A DNA stretch of 64,000 nucleotides from an uncultured Clostridia bacterium (GCA_934254825.1 CAKQMB010000005.1:62001-126000), one strand, 5' to 3'; counted from the stretch's first letter, positions 1 to 9,913 are shown. Numbers and translations: made by a program. The notes: generated by a model from the sequence alone, not told the origin.

Positions 1-377
1 TTTACGTTCCCGAAGAAAAGGCGTTTAAACTGAGTACGTTAAGCGACAAGCTTTCCGTTCTCGGCAATTCTCTTGCCGTGCTTGCGGGCGTCGGAGGAGA
101 GGAAACCGCCGAAAGACTCGTAAGTCAGAAAGGTATGATTCCCATAACCCTTTCGATGAACGCTTTCCGATACGACGCCTTGCTTCTTTTCGGCGATAAA
201 TACAAAAAATACATAGTAGACGATATTAAGAAAAAATACGGAGAAATGCTCGAAAAAGGAGCCACCACGTTCTGGGAAACGGAACTCGGCGGCGAGGATT
301 TCGGCGGCGCGGGCAGTATGTGTCACGGCTGGTCGGCAATTCCCGTTTACTACCTTTCCACTCTTGTGAACAATTAA
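1..377 (+). CDS. C-terminal part of an alpha-L-rhamnosidase-like (6-hairpin) glycosidase, 5' end outside window
   Basis: The reading frame is open from position 3 to the TAA at 375-377, so this is the last ~124 residues of a longer protein. The fragment reads as the end of an (alpha/alpha)6-barrel glycosidase: a LSDKLSVLGNSLAVLAGV helix segment, then a helix-rich stretch, and near the end GGAGSMCHGWSAIPVYYLS. That CHGWSA-PVYYL block is characteristic of the C-terminal end of the GH78 alpha-L-rhamnosidase catalytic domain. Enzymes of this family release terminal rhamnose from plant glycans or glycosides. The family assignment rests on this short tail, so the substrate is not certain. The next gene has its own promoter, so this one probably ends a transcription unit. 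Confidence 0.7.
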   Translation, partial: YVPEEKAFKLSTLSDKLSVLGNSLAVLAGVGGEETAERLVSQKGMIPITLSMNAFRYDALLLFGDKYKKYIVDDIKKKYGEMLEKGATTFWETELGGEDFGGAGSMCHGWSAIPVYYLSTLVNN

Positions 378-475
378 ATTTCTTTGCCGTCGGAGCCGTT
401 AAACCCGACTTCGGCGACATTTTTTTCTTTAATTCGGATTTTTATTTTTTATCGAACATTTTTTCAGAAAATGGG

Positions 476-504
476 TTGCAAAAGTTTATATAGTATGTTA
501 TAAT
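476..504 (+). promoter_or_regulatory. Sigma-A type promoter of the InlB-repeat protein
   Basis: TTGCAA (476-481) and TATAAT (499-504) are separated by 17 bp. Transcription should start near 511, leaving a leader of about 200 nt before the ATG at 712. The leader holds an imperfect palindrome (CGGGCGAACG / TTCGTCCG, about 643-666) but no riboswitch I recognise. The rest of the 334-bp gap (378-711) is AT-rich with no gene. Confidence 0.75.
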
Positions 505-711
505 CAAAATATAATTGTTTTTTCTAAATAAATGTTCGGTAGAAATAATTCAAAAAGTTTTCGGGCGCGGTCTGTTGCGGTCGGTCGCGGTTAAAACGGA
601 GTTTTCCGAAAAACGAATAAAAACGGAAACAAATCAAAAAAAACGGGCGAACGCCGTTCGTCCGATGCGAATAAAATATATAGTCACAAAAACAAAAAAC
701 GGAGGTGTCAG

Positions 712-3700
712 ATGACAAAACAACGTAGCAAAATTCTGAAAATTCTCATCGTGGTTCTCGCTTTGGCGGCGCTTGCGACGACGGCTCTCGTTGTTACTTG
801 CTGTAAACCCAAAACCCCCGCGGAAAGTAACGTTACGATTACTTTCGAAACAAACGGCGGAGATAGCATATCTCCCGTAACCGTAAAATCGGGCGAAAAA
901 TATCTTTTGCCCACCCCAAAGAAAACCGAAAGGGTTTTTTCGGGCTGGTATTACGATAAGGATTTTGCGGAAGAATGCCCGGAAAACATAACTCCGACGA
1001 AAAACCTTACGGTTTACGCGCGGTGGAGCATAACGCTCACGTTCGTAAGTTCGGGCGGCACGGAAATCGAGCCGAAGGACTGTTACGAGGGCGAAGAGAT
1101 AGGCTTGCTTCCCGCTTCGTATAAAAACGGGTACACTTTCTCGGGTTGGTATTACGATTCGGATTTCACGAAAAAGGTAAGCGAAACCGACGTTTTAAGT
1201 TCTCCCGTAACCGTTTACGCGTTGTTTACGGAAGTCGCCGATTCGTTCAAAAAAATCAAAAGCGTTAAAAACGCGTCCGTTACTCCCGAAATCGAGATAA
1301 TAACCGACGTTGTTTTACATAACGAAAACCTTTCCGATTACATAACGCTTACTTCTTCGAGCGGCGAAAACGTCGGACTTTATGTAAGACCTTCCGGCGA
1401 AGGTCGATACGTCGTAGAACCGAACGTCAGACTCGACGAAGGCATAACGTATTCCGCCGTCTCTCTTTCCAAAGCCGTTAAATTCGGACTTGTTGACGGA
1501 CGAGACACCGAAAGCGCGGACGAAGTTTCCATTACGACCGAAAAGGAACAAAGGGAAGTCATCGAGAAAAAGCCCACCGTTCATCTTTCGGCGGCAAATC
1601 TTGCCAAGTGGGAAGAAAACGTTTACGTTTATTCGGACGCGGGTCTTGAAAAAGACGTAAACAGAGTCGTGGTAAGAACGGACGAGCAGATTGCCGAAGG
1701 CAGCGTTCTTACGATAGGCGAAACCGAAACGGAAAGCGACGACGATTATATTTGTAAAGTAATTTCCGTTCGCCGCGAAAGAATGCAGTACGTCGTAGGC
1801 AACGAAATTTTGGAAGACGAATTCCTTATTTTAGACGTCGTGACCCCGAATATCGACGATATTTACGGAGATGTCGACGTTTTCGGAACCAAGCAAGCCG
1901 AACTCGAAGGTTACGTCGAGCTTTCGCCCGAAACGGTCGCGGCGAACCTCGAAGCCAACGAGGGCGTCGTCAAACTCAAAAATTCCGTAAGGGAAGCGGT
2001 GACGAATTCTCCCACCGTGCTTAAATACGCCGAGGGACTTTCGGAAAAAGACAAAGACGAACTTATGGCAACGCTTATGGCGTTTTCTTTCCAGAAACCG
2101 AAAGTTAAAGTGGACATAAGCGGAACGGAGCTTTCTTTCGAGATAGAACTCGGCGGAGAAATACAGATAAAGAGCTTCAAACTCTCCGTAAACGTGGTTA
2201 TAGCCAACTCCACTTCGATAGAGTACAGCTATACGATCTGCAAATCGAGGCTCGTAACGCTCAATCCCCTTCTTTGGTTTTACACCAACATCACGGTTGA
2301 GCTTGCGAACGACTTTTCGATAGGATTGCAGGTGACCGTCGAGTTCGCGGACGCGGACGACGCGGAAGATATCGTCGGCAGAATAGACATTTCGGACGAA
2401 GTTCAGCAAATTCTGGACGCCAACAAGGACGGACAGGATAAATTAGCCGAAGCGATTGCGGGCAGTCCCCTTTGGGACGAAGAGGACTCCGATCTCGAAT
2501 ATGTGGATATTTTCAATATTCCGCTCGGGCAAATTCCTCTTTTCGTGCCGGTAGTATCTTTGCAGATAGACTTTAATATAGTAGGTTCGCTCGGCGCGAG
2601 AGCGGGACTTTTCGTCGAATTCTCGCACCATTACGTCGAAACCACGACGCTTGCCAACGGCGAAACGGATAAGGGACCGAAAGGTAAGCCCGTTATGTAC
2701 AACGAATTTAAATTTTCGAGAGCGACGACTGCGAACGAAATAGAAATAGCCATAACCTTAAAAGGTCAGGTCGGTTTCAGATGCGGACTCGAAGCCAAGC
2801 TTTCGCTTTCCGTATTGAAACTCAACAGCGTGGCGGCGGTTTACGTTTCGTTCAGATTCGGACCTTATATAGAACTCAGCGGACTCGTAAGTTTCAGATA
2901 CGCTTACGACGCGGTGAACAGAACGTCCACGACCACCTTAATGGGCGGAATGTATCTCGAAGTGGGGCTTTTCGTCAACGCGAAGCTCGGGGCGAAGTTC
3001 CTCGTTTACGACGTGAACGTGGATATTTTCGATAAGAAAATAAAGCTTTACGGAATGGGCGACAGGCTTATCCCTCTCGGTTTTAAAGACAAGATCAATT
3101 CTCCCGACGATCCTTACGTTATAACGAGAAATTACGCGGGCGTAAGGGCGAGCGCGCTCGATATGGTTTATCTCGATATCGTAACGGGCGAAAAAGTCAT
3201 AGATAAAGCAAACTATAACCGCTACGGCGCGACGTTCGATTACGAACTCGAATTTTACGACGCGCCCGATTACCAGACGGAAAATTATCAGGATTTCATA
3301 AGGTTTACGGGCGGCGACGGTCTTTATGTAAGCAAAAAATATCAGCTTAAAAGTCTGAAATTCGCGGTGAAATTAAAAATGCTCAAAAAGACGGGCATTA
3401 TTTCGAGCGGACTGGAAACGATAGTTTACGTCGAATACCGCAACCCCGACGGAAGAGACCTGGTAAAGAAAAACAGTATTTTCCGAAACGATTATTATGC
3501 GGGCGGCGGCTCGGATTTCGTCGAAGATCTCGCCCGCCTTACGTTCACCGAGGGCGAATATGTAATTCCTCCGCAGTATACCGCCGAAACCCTTCCGATA
3601 AGACAGGGTTATTACCTCGATATGACCGACCTGTGGGAAAAATATTATCCCCATATGGGAAAGAAAGTCGACGAAAATTGGGACGGAACGTTCGGAAAAG

Positions 3701-6700
3701 TCAGATACGAAGACATAACGAACACATATTACAGATTAAAATGGAAACTTGACAGCTACACGGCGAATTTCTACGCGCCCGAATACGTCAGCGCGGATAT
3801 GATTTCCGGTTACACGCTTATCGGAAGTTATAAAATGGTTTATGTGCCTGTCTGGTCGGCGTTCATTTTAGAGGAAGCAAAGGACGCGAAGATAGAAGCG
3901 CCCGAAATAAGCGGCAAGAAATACGAGTCTTTCGTAAGTTCGAGCGGACTCAGCTTTTTCAGCGATTATTTCCTCGTAGATCCCGAAGCCGACGCGTTCG
4001 TCGGACTTCCCGTAACCGCGGGTTATCGCCCGATAATAAGAGTGGATAAAAGCTCCGCGTTGTTCCTCGAAAACTTCGAGGGCATATCGAACGGCGCGGA
4101 TTTCTACGCGAGTTATTCCGACGAGTCGGTGTTCACCGAAACTTACGTTTTGGAGACCGAGTCGCTTAAACGGGTGAAAGTAGAGTATAAACCGTTCGAT
4201 TATCAGGGCAAAACGATGCGCCCGATACCTCCCGCCGAATTCAATATAGGCGCGGAGTTTGAGGAGAACGGAAAGACTTATATAATCAAAGGTTATAGAG
4301 ATATCAACGCTGCAAACGACGCGGAAAGCCGTTACTATTCGGCTGACTCTATGCCCGACGTCACGAAAAACAGAATTTACTATGTTTTGTTCGAGCGCAA
4401 AGGTTATGACAACCTTCCCGTTTATTACGTCAATATCAACGCGAACGGCAAATCGATCGGAAGCTACGGCGTAAAGCAGGGCGAAAAGATAGATCTTGCT
4501 CTGATTAAGGTCAATTTCGACGATAAAAGGGTAATTTCGGGGCTTATAGGCTATCCGAGAAACCTCGTCGACGACGTTACCGACAGTTACGAAGTCGTCT
4601 GGAACGAAACGGGAATTCCTTCCGAAATGCCCGAACGCGACATAACGATAGAGCTTACGGCGACGTACACGTTTACGGCTTTAAAAGCGGAATTCGTTAT
4701 CTCCGAGCCGCTTCAAAGTTTCGCCTCGGGAATATATTACGAAACGAGAGAAAACGGCGAAAGGGTTTACACCGCGACGGGCAGAACCTGGACGTTCGGC
4801 GGCACGGACGACGATTTGTTCTATTTCCTGCCGAAGCTTAACGATTATTTCGACGAAACGGCGAAGAAATATTATTCGTTCTACGGTTGGAAAGATACAA
4901 GCGGCAACGAAATGCCGTACGGAATAGGCATAGCGTTCGTCGGCAACGAAACGTATACGCCGGTTTTCGAAGAAAAACAAGTTCTTGCCACGATCGCGCT
5001 CAAAACTTACGACGATTACGGTTACGAATATTATTATAAGATTTTAGAAGGCGACTATTTCGGAAAAACGCTTTCCGAAGTTCTTTCGACGGAAAAAGTA
5101 ACTTCGCCGAAGCGCGCGGACGTAAACGGAATTAAGGAATACGAGTTCGAAAACTGGGGCGTAAACGCCGAGAAATACGTTATCGGAAGCGAAAAAGATG
5201 CGGACGGAAACGTTCAGACTTATATTTTGCTCAGGGCGAACTTCAAAGAAAAGAATATGAAGCATACCGTCACTTTCTCGGCGGGAAGCGGAAAATTCGA
5301 TAACGGAGAAAACACGCTTAAAGTCACGGGCGAATACGGCGAGGATATTTCTTACGTTAAGGCGGCGGACTATGAAAACGAAAGCGGAAAATTCGCGTTC
5401 ATCGGCTGGACTGCCGTTCCTTACGACAGAACTACGCTCGTCGACAAGTCCGATCTTACGATCGGGGCGGCGGATGTCACTTATTACGCGTTGTATTCGT
5501 TATCTCCCGCAACGATAACGCTTACGTTCAAAGGTAAAGTTTCCACCGAAGCCGAGGACGGCAGCGGAAACGTGTACTTTAACGGAAACAAAAAACAGAC
5601 CGAGTTTGTAGTCGAAGGACTTTACGGGTCGAGTTATTACCTTACGGCAAATCTGTTCGCGGTGGACAGTAAGTCCAAAACGTTCGTCCCCGACTATCTT
5701 AAATGGACGGTCGACGGAAAAGAATACGTCAGCGCGTTCTATAACGACGGATATATGGCGAATATTCCGTTCGATCATAACGCGACCGTCGAGATAGTGT
5801 TCAAACCCGCCGTAGAAAAAATCGTCAACGTTGTTTTCGTTTCGGACGGTAACGTTTACGAGCCGGACGGCACGATTATAGACGGCGTGATCTGCAAGGG
5901 TTCTATGAGCGGACTCAAACACGTTTTAACCTTCAACGAGGTTTACGGAACGGTTATTTCGGCTCCGCTTGTGGATTTTTACAGCGATAATTATTACGTT
6001 TTCGATTGTTGGGAAGGCAAAACGGAAAACGCCGACGGAACAGTCGTGATGTTCACCGTGAAGGCGGGCGATAAGATAACGGTCGAGAATGACACGGTGT
6101 TTACCGCCGTTTACGTTCACGATACGTCTGCGGACGTGGCTTTAACGTTCAGATCGGAGTCTTATCCGTTCGATAAGGTACCCGAAGAAGATTTAAGAGG
6201 TCTCGAAATTTTCGAGGGCGGAAGCGTTGAGCTTACGAATTACGGAAAAGTCGGCGAGAATATAACTTTCGACGAAATTCCGCACAGCACGGGTAAAAAA
6301 TTCGTCGGCTGGACGACGGACGGACAGAATATCGTAACGGCGGAACAGCTCAAAGAAACGACCTATTCTTCGAGAGAAACCTATTATGCGGTTTACGAAG
6401 ACGACGCGGAAAGCTTCACGGTAACGCTTAAAGCGGGCAAAGGCTCGTTCGGCGGAAAAGATACCGTAACGGTTTCCGTTCCGTTCGGACAGGAAACGGC
6501 TAAGCTTCAAAAGCCGACTTCGACCGTCAAAGGACTTGTATTCAGCCATTACGAAGACGAAAACGGTTATCCCGTTTCGGTTATAGAAAAGGGCGTTACG
6601 TTGAGTGCGAAATATGCGAAAGCGATTTCCACGGAAGAAGATTTGCGCGCGGCGGTAAACTTCCCGAAAGAAAATTACGTTCTCACAAACAATATCGTAC

Positions 6701-7836
6701 TTAGCGACATACTTGATTTAATGTCTCGGGGAACCGATTGGACGGCTATCGGCAGCGGAGAAGAAAAAGGCTTCTCGGGAACGTTCAACGGCAACGGATA
6801 TAAAATCTCGTTCGCGGCGAACGGCGGAAATAAGGACAGTTTCGGATTGTTCTCGAAAGTAAGCGGAACGGTGTATAACTTAGTCGTTCATGCTTCGTTC
6901 GCGATTTCGGGCGAAACGGACGCAACCTCTCTCGGCGCGATTTGCGGCGAAGTCACGGAGACGGGCAGAATTATCGATTGCGCCGTTATGACGGGTATCG
7001 AAGTTTCCGTCAAAGCCAAAAACAATCTCTATGTTTCGGGCGCGGTAGGCATAAACCGCGGACTTATCGACGGACTTCATTCTTCCGCCCGCGGACAGGT
7101 GTCCGTAGACGGTAACAACGAACTTTTCGTCGGAGCGGTCGTCGGCGCGAACTACGGAACAATGAGAAATATCGCTCAGACGGGTATGGGCGGAGCGATT
7201 TACGTCTCGCTCACAAAGAGCCTCAGATGTTATCTCGGAGCTTTGGCGGGTTTGAACACGGGGCTTATCGAAAGCAGTTTCACTGACAGAGCGATTAACA
7301 TAAACCTTGCGCAGGGCGATAACGTTTACTATAAAAACTCGATAGAGATCGGCGGCTTTGCGGGCAGAAACGAGGGCGAAATCAATAGTTCCGTAACTTC
7401 TTACGGTATTCACGAGTATGGAATAAGCAACGTAACGTTAACGCAAAGCGGAATGGGTTTAACTTATTATCCTTACGACGAAATCCCGAAATATATCGCT
7501 TACGAGGTCGGAAGAGATAATCAGGGTATAACCCACACGACGAAATTCGTGCTTTATCTCGACGAAAACGCCGTGAAGACGGGTTCGACGGAATACGACG
7601 AATACACGCCTTCGGAATTTAAACGTGCGTACCCCGATCTTTACGAAAAGATCATGGGTCTTAAAAATTCGATGCTGTTCGGCGAGTTTACGAGCGTTAA
7701 TAACGGAACGCAGACAAATTGCGACGTTATAACCGAAGTCGGAACGGGTAACGGAAACGAAGTCGTTGCCGCCTGCGGTTTCGACGAGATCAAATGGAAC
7801 TATTTAACCCGTTTACACGATAAAATTTACAATTAA
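712..7836 (+). CDS. Giant secreted or lipid-anchored protein with InlB B-type repeats and a GLUG-like C-terminal region (2374 aa)
   Basis: The ATG at 712 has a strong GGAGGTG site just upstream. The N-terminus is a signal sequence: basic residues, a hydrophobic stretch (about 10-29), then Cys30-Cys31. VVTC is a poor but possible lipobox, so the protein is exported and perhaps lipid-anchored. Two clear Listeria-Bacteroides InlB B-repeats follow (residues about 40-175), each with FSGWYYD. Degenerate units (FENWGV, FIGWTAV, FVGWTTD) recur between about 1480 and 1950. A long middle part (about 430-900) is beta-rich and not recognised. From about residue 2010 GLUG-like glycine-rich strands appear (GTFNGNGYKISF). 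There is no LPXTG motif. InlB repeats are common in surface adhesins of gut Firmicutes; the ligand is unknown. It has its own promoter and terminator, so it is monocistronic. The length is exceptional for one uninterrupted gene in this window. Confidence 0.85.
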   Translation: MTKQRSKILKILIVVLALAALATTALVVTCCKPKTPAESNVTITFETNGGDSISPVTVKSGEKYLLPTPKKTERVFSGWYYDKDFAEECPENITPTKNLTVYARWSITLTFVSSGGTEIEPKDCYEGEEIGLLPASYKNGYTFSGWYYDSDFTKKVSETDVLSSPVTVYALFTEVADSFKKIKSVKNASVTPEIEIITDVVLHNENLSDYITLTSSSGENVGLYVRPSGEGRYVVEPNVRLDEGITYSAVSLSKAVKFGLVDGRDTESADEVSITTEKEQREVIEKKPTVHLSAANLAKWEENVYVYSDAGLEKDVNRVVVRTDEQIAEGSVLTIGETETESDDDYICKVISVRRERMQYVVGNEILEDEFLILDVVTPNIDDIYGDVDVFGTKQAELEGYVELSPETVAANLEANEGVVKLKNSVREAVTNSPTVLKYAEGLSEKDKDELMATLMAFSFQKPKVKVDISGTELSFEIELGGEIQIKSFKLSVNVVIANSTSIEYSYTICKSRLVTLNPLLWFYTNITVELANDFSIGLQVTVEFADADDAEDIVGRIDISDEVQQILDANKDGQDKLAEAIAGSPLWDEEDSDLEYVDIFNIPLGQIPLFVPVVSLQIDFNIVGSLGARAGLFVEFSHHYVETTTLANGETDKGPKGKPVMYNEFKFSRATTANEIEIAITLKGQVGFRCGLEAKLSLSVLKLNSVAAVYVSFRFGPYIELSGLVSFRYAYDAVNRTSTTTLMGGMYLEVGLFVNAKLGAKFLVYDVNVDIFDKKIKLYGMGDRLIPLGFKDKINSPDDPYVITRNYAGVRASALDMVYLDIVTGEKVIDKANYNRYGATFDYELEFYDAPDYQTENYQDFIRFTGGDGLYVSKKYQLKSLKFAVKLKMLKKTGIISSGLETIVYVEYRNPDGRDLVKKNSIFRNDYYAGGGSDFVEDLARLTFTEGEYVIPPQYTAETLPIRQGYYLDMTDLWEKYYPHMGKKVDENWDGTFGKVRYEDITNTYYRLKWKLDSYTANFYAPEYVSADMISGYTLIGSYKMVYVPVWSAFILEEAKDAKIEAPEISGKKYESFVSSSGLSFFSDYFLVDPEADAFVGLPVTAGYRPIIRVDKSSALFLENFEGISNGADFYASYSDESVFTETYVLETESLKRVKVEYKPFDYQGKTMRPIPPAEFNIGAEFEENGKTYIIKGYRDINAANDAESRYYSADSMPDVTKNRIYYVLFERKGYDNLPVYYVNINANGKSIGSYGVKQGEKIDLALIKVNFDDKRVISGLIGYPRNLVDDVTDSYEVVWNETGIPSEMPERDITIELTATYTFTALKAEFVISEPLQSFASGIYYETRENGERVYTATGRTWTFGGTDDDLFYFLPKLNDYFDETAKKYYSFYGWKDTSGNEMPYGIGIAFVGNETYTPVFEEKQVLATIALKTYDDYGYEYYYKILEGDYFGKTLSEVLSTEKVTSPKRADVNGIKEYEFENWGVNAEKYVIGSEKDADGNVQTYILLRANFKEKNMKHTVTFSAGSGKFDNGENTLKVTGEYGEDISYVKAADYENESGKFAFIGWTAVPYDRTTLVDKSDLTIGAADVTYYALYSLSPATITLTFKGKVSTEAEDGSGNVYFNGNKKQTEFVVEGLYGSSYYLTANLFAVDSKSKTFVPDYLKWTVDGKEYVSAFYNDGYMANIPFDHNATVEIVFKPAVEKIVNVVFVSDGNVYEPDGTIIDGVICKGSMSGLKHVLTFNEVYGTVISAPLVDFYSDNYYVFDCWEGKTENADGTVVMFTVKAGDKITVENDTVFTAVYVHDTSADVALTFRSESYPFDKVPEEDLRGLEIFEGGSVELTNYGKVGENITFDEIPHSTGKKFVGWTTDGQNIVTAEQLKETTYSSRETYYAVYEDDAESFTVTLKAGKGSFGGKDTVTVSVPFGQETAKLQKPTSTVKGLVFSHYEDENGYPVSVIEKGVTLSAKYAKAISTEEDLRAAVNFPKENYVLTNNIVLSDILDLMSRGTDWTAIGSGEEKGFSGTFNGNGYKISFAANGGNKDSFGLFSKVSGTVYNLVVHASFAISGETDATSLGAICGEVTETGRIIDCAVMTGIEVSVKAKNNLYVSGAVGINRGLIDGLHSSARGQVSVDGNNELFVGAVVGANYGTMRNIAQTGMGGAIYVSLTKSLRCYLGALAGLNTGLIESSFTDRAININLAQGDNVYYKNSIEIGGFAGRNEGEINSSVTSYGIHEYGISNVTLTQSGMGLTYYPYDEIPKYIAYEVGRDNQGITHTTKFVLYLDENAVKTGSTEYDEYTPSEFKRAYPDLYEKIMGLKNSMLFGEFTSVNNGTQTNCDVITEVGTGNGNEVVAACGFDEIKWNYLTRLHDKIYN

Positions 7837-7852
7837 CGCGTGGTATTCGGTC

Positions 7853-7884
7853 AAAGCCCCCGGGCGGAAACGCCCGGGGCTTTG
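7853..7884 (+). terminator. Rho-independent terminator of the InlB-repeat gene
   Basis: A GC-rich hairpin, AAAGCCCCCGGGCG, GAAA loop, CGCCCGGGGCTTT, with one bulged C, lies 16 bp after the stop codon and ends in a short T run. Confidence 0.85.
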
Positions 7885-7891
7885 TATAAGC

Positions 7892-7920
7892 TTGACTATG
7901 AAACGGTTTTAGTGTACAAT
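7892..7920 (+). promoter_or_regulatory. Sigma-A type promoter of the LRR protein gene
   Basis: TTGACT (7892-7897), 17-bp spacer, TACAAT (7915-7920). The leader is about 17 nt before the TTG start at 7944. Confidence 0.75.
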
Positions 7921-7943
7921 ATAAACAAAAACGGTGGCGTAAT

Positions 7944-8588
7944 TTGAAAACGGAAAACAAAACTAAAAAGATTGTAATCATTATCATCGCCGCGGCGGTC
8001 GTTATAGCCGTCGGCGTTACGCTCGCGCTCGTTTTGCCGAGGAAAAGCGGCGAAAGCACGGGAAGCGCGGGCGGCTTCGAAAGCGTGAGCGACTCGATAA
8101 CCGAAAGCGAAAGCGGAACGGAAAGCGACTCGGAAACCGAAAGCGAAAATCCTTATATCGACGTCGATATAGATCCCTCGATCATCGAAGCTGACGTCGG
8201 GGCGGACGGCGAATGCGTTATTATCGTCGATAACGATAAAATGTGCGGAAATCTCGTTATTCCGAGCAAAATCGGAGACGTTGAAGTTACTTCCGTAAGT
8301 CGGTTCTCTTTTAAAGCTTGCAGAAATCTTATCAGCGTAAGTTTGCCGGAAACCGTCGCGAAAATCGACCGTTATGCCTTTATAATGTGCAAGGAATTGC
8401 GTTCGGTCACTATCGGTTCGGGCGTTACGTTTATCGGAAAACGCGCTTTCGACGGCTGCCCGAAGATAGAAACGATTGTTTTCAAAGGGACGAAACAGCA
8501 GTGGAACATGATCGAAAAAGGCGACAGATGGATCGACAAAAACGCGAAATTCGTCGTTAAATGCACCGACGGAACGATTGAAAACTGA
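7944..8588 (+). CDS. Membrane-anchored BspA-type leucine-rich-repeat protein (214 aa)
   Basis: The start is TTG at 7944, preceded by GGTGG (7933-7937) at good spacing; no in-frame ATG lies before the LRR region, so TTG is the best choice. Residues about 9-30 form one hydrophobic segment (uncleaved anchor or signal peptide). Then comes a Ser/Glu-rich linker (about 36-68, SESGTESDSETES), as often seen between a membrane anchor and an extracellular domain. Residues about 75-190 carry BspA/TpLRR-type (LRR_5) repeats such as LISVSLPETVAKIDRYAF and LRSVTIGSGVTFIGKRAF. It is monocistronic and sits between another surface protein and a hairpin array. Such proteins are usually surface-exposed binding modules; no ligand can be inferred. 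Confidence 0.75.
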   Translation: MKTENKTKKIVIIIIAAAVVIAVGVTLALVLPRKSGESTGSAGGFESVSDSITESESGTESDSETESENPYIDVDIDPSIIEADVGADGECVIIVDNDKMCGNLVIPSKIGDVEVTSVSRFSFKACRNLISVSLPETVAKIDRYAFIMCKELRSVTIGSGVTFIGKRAFDGCPKIETIVFKGTKQQWNMIEKGDRWIDKNAKFVVKCTDGTIEN

Positions 8589-8615
8589 AATATAAAAAGA
8601 GCCTGAATTTGTTCT

Positions 8616-8771
8616 CCGAAGCGGAAATTTTTCCGCTTCGGAATTTTTTTTGTTTTTCTCCGAAGCGGAAATTTTTCCGCTTCGGAATTTTTTTGTTTTT
8701 CTCCGAAGCGGAAATTTTTCCGCTTCGGATTTTTTTTGTTTTTCTCCGAAGCGGAAATTTTTCCGCTTCGG
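8616..8771 (+). repeat. Array of four identical 26-bp hairpins, each followed by a T tract
   Basis: CCGAAGCGG-AAATTTTT-CCGCTTCGG occurs four times without change at 8616-8641, 8660-8685, 8703-8728 and 8746-8771 (periods 44, 43, 43). Each is followed by an (A)ATTTTTTT-type run. Each unit has the shape of an intrinsic terminator in the + direction, and the array follows the LRR gene. Outside the hairpins the 8589-8863 gap is only T-rich. Confidence 0.9.
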
Positions 8772-8863
8772 ATTTTTTTTGTTTTTCGGCGGCAGATCGT
8801 TTTTTGTTCGGAAAATTTTTGTTTTTCCGTTTTTATTTGCGAAAAAAAATCATATATTAAACT

Positions 8864-9880
8864 ATGAAAACAGTAATAAGAGCGGTTTCGTTCGCCCTGT
8901 GCGTTTTCACGGCGATTTTCGTTATGTTTTTTGCCGCGGGAAAAACAAGCGGAAAAGACGAACCGTTTTCTTCGGGACAATATAAAACGGTTATTACGGT
9001 GTGGAATATCGACACGTTCGAGGGCGGAACGGGTTCGAGAGCCGATTTTCTTTCTTCTGCGTTGAAATCGCTGAACGCCGACGGCATTATCGCGCTTGTT
9101 AAAACTCAGACGGCGGAAAGCATGGAAAACGCGCTTAAAAACGGCGAAATACCCGACATGATCTCTTTCGGCGTCGGGTGCGGAGAGATTGTGAATTATG
9201 CGCGCGAGATTCCTTTCAAAAGTTTTCCGGGCGGGGAGTTAAACGGCAGATATCTTGCCGTTCCGTGGTGCTTCGGCGGGTATTATTTAATTGCGAAAAG
9301 TGGCGATAATCGACTTATAGACGAGCTTTTCAATAGTAATGCGGCTAAAACGGCGGAAAAACTTATCGTTTCGGACGGGGAAAATATTCTGCCCGTTTTA
9401 TCGCTCAAATTTCTCGGGATAACGGCAAACGCCGCATATCTTTCGCCAAAGGACGCTTATTCCCGCTTTCTGTCCGAGAAAAACGCCGTTCTTCTCGGTA
9501 CGCAAAGGGACATAAAAAGAATAGAGAAGAAAAAGGACGAGTACGTCGTTCGCCCCGTTCAAGGGTATTCCGATCTCGTTCAGTATATTGCCGTGACGAC
9601 GAAAAGCGACGAAAAATATCGCTATTGCAAACTTGCCGTCGAGCGGCTTTTGTCCGAGGACGTGCAGGGAAAACTTTACAAAATCGGAATGATGCGAACG
9701 GACGGGAAAAATAACGACGGAGCGGATTTTTACGAGTACGATTTTTCGAAAAACGAGTATACGTTAAGTCCGTTTTTAAGCAAACGACTTATCTCGGACG
9801 CGAAAAGCGAAATAAACAAAGCGATAACGGACGTTAAAATTTCCGAAAACGTCAAAAGCGGTTTAAAACGCTTGAAATAA
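8864..9880 (+). CDS. Exported protein resembling an ABC-transporter solute-binding protein (338 aa)
   Basis: The N-terminus is a signal peptide or anchor (residues about 5-25) without a lipobox Cys. The mature part has the look of extracellular solute-binding proteins of the sugar type: a WNIDTFEGGTGSRADFL opening, a P-D-M-ISFGVG strand, LAVPWCFGGYYLIAK, and helices towards the C-terminus. No permease or ATPase gene is nearby, so a transport role is not supported by context. The gene is 33 bp from murB and probably co-transcribed with it. The ATG at 8864 has no Shine-Dalgarno sequence. A TATATT box ends only 5 bp before it, so a leaderless message is possible. Fold assignment is moderate, function unknown. 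Confidence 0.6.
   Translation: MKTVIRAVSFALCVFTAIFVMFFAAGKTSGKDEPFSSGQYKTVITVWNIDTFEGGTGSRADFLSSALKSLNADGIIALVKTQTAESMENALKNGEIPDMISFGVGCGEIVNYAREIPFKSFPGGELNGRYLAVPWCFGGYYLIAKSGDNRLIDELFNSNAAKTAEKLIVSDGENILPVLSLKFLGITANAAYLSPKDAYSRFLSEKNAVLLGTQRDIKRIEKKKDEYVVRPVQGYSDLVQYIAVTTKSDEKYRYCKLAVERLLSEDVQGKLYKIGMMRTDGKNNDGADFYEYDFSKNEYTLSPFLSKRLISDAKSEINKAITDVKISENVKSGLKRLK
9308..9319 (+). repeat. Dispersed 12-mer AATCGACTTATA, copy 1 (inside a gene)
   Basis: The longer match CGATAATCGACTTATAGACG at 9304-9323 is identical to the copy at 57664-57683. It codes for DNRLIDE in the solute-binding-like gene. Confidence 0.6.
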
Positions 9881-9913
9881 TGAGTGAAATATAGTAGAAT
9901 AGGAGACGTAAAA

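Noticed and set aside
8609..8985. Open frames on both strands across the four-hairpin array
   Set aside because: They consist of translated repeats (SEAEIFPLR type) with no ribosome site; they are by-products of the palindromes.
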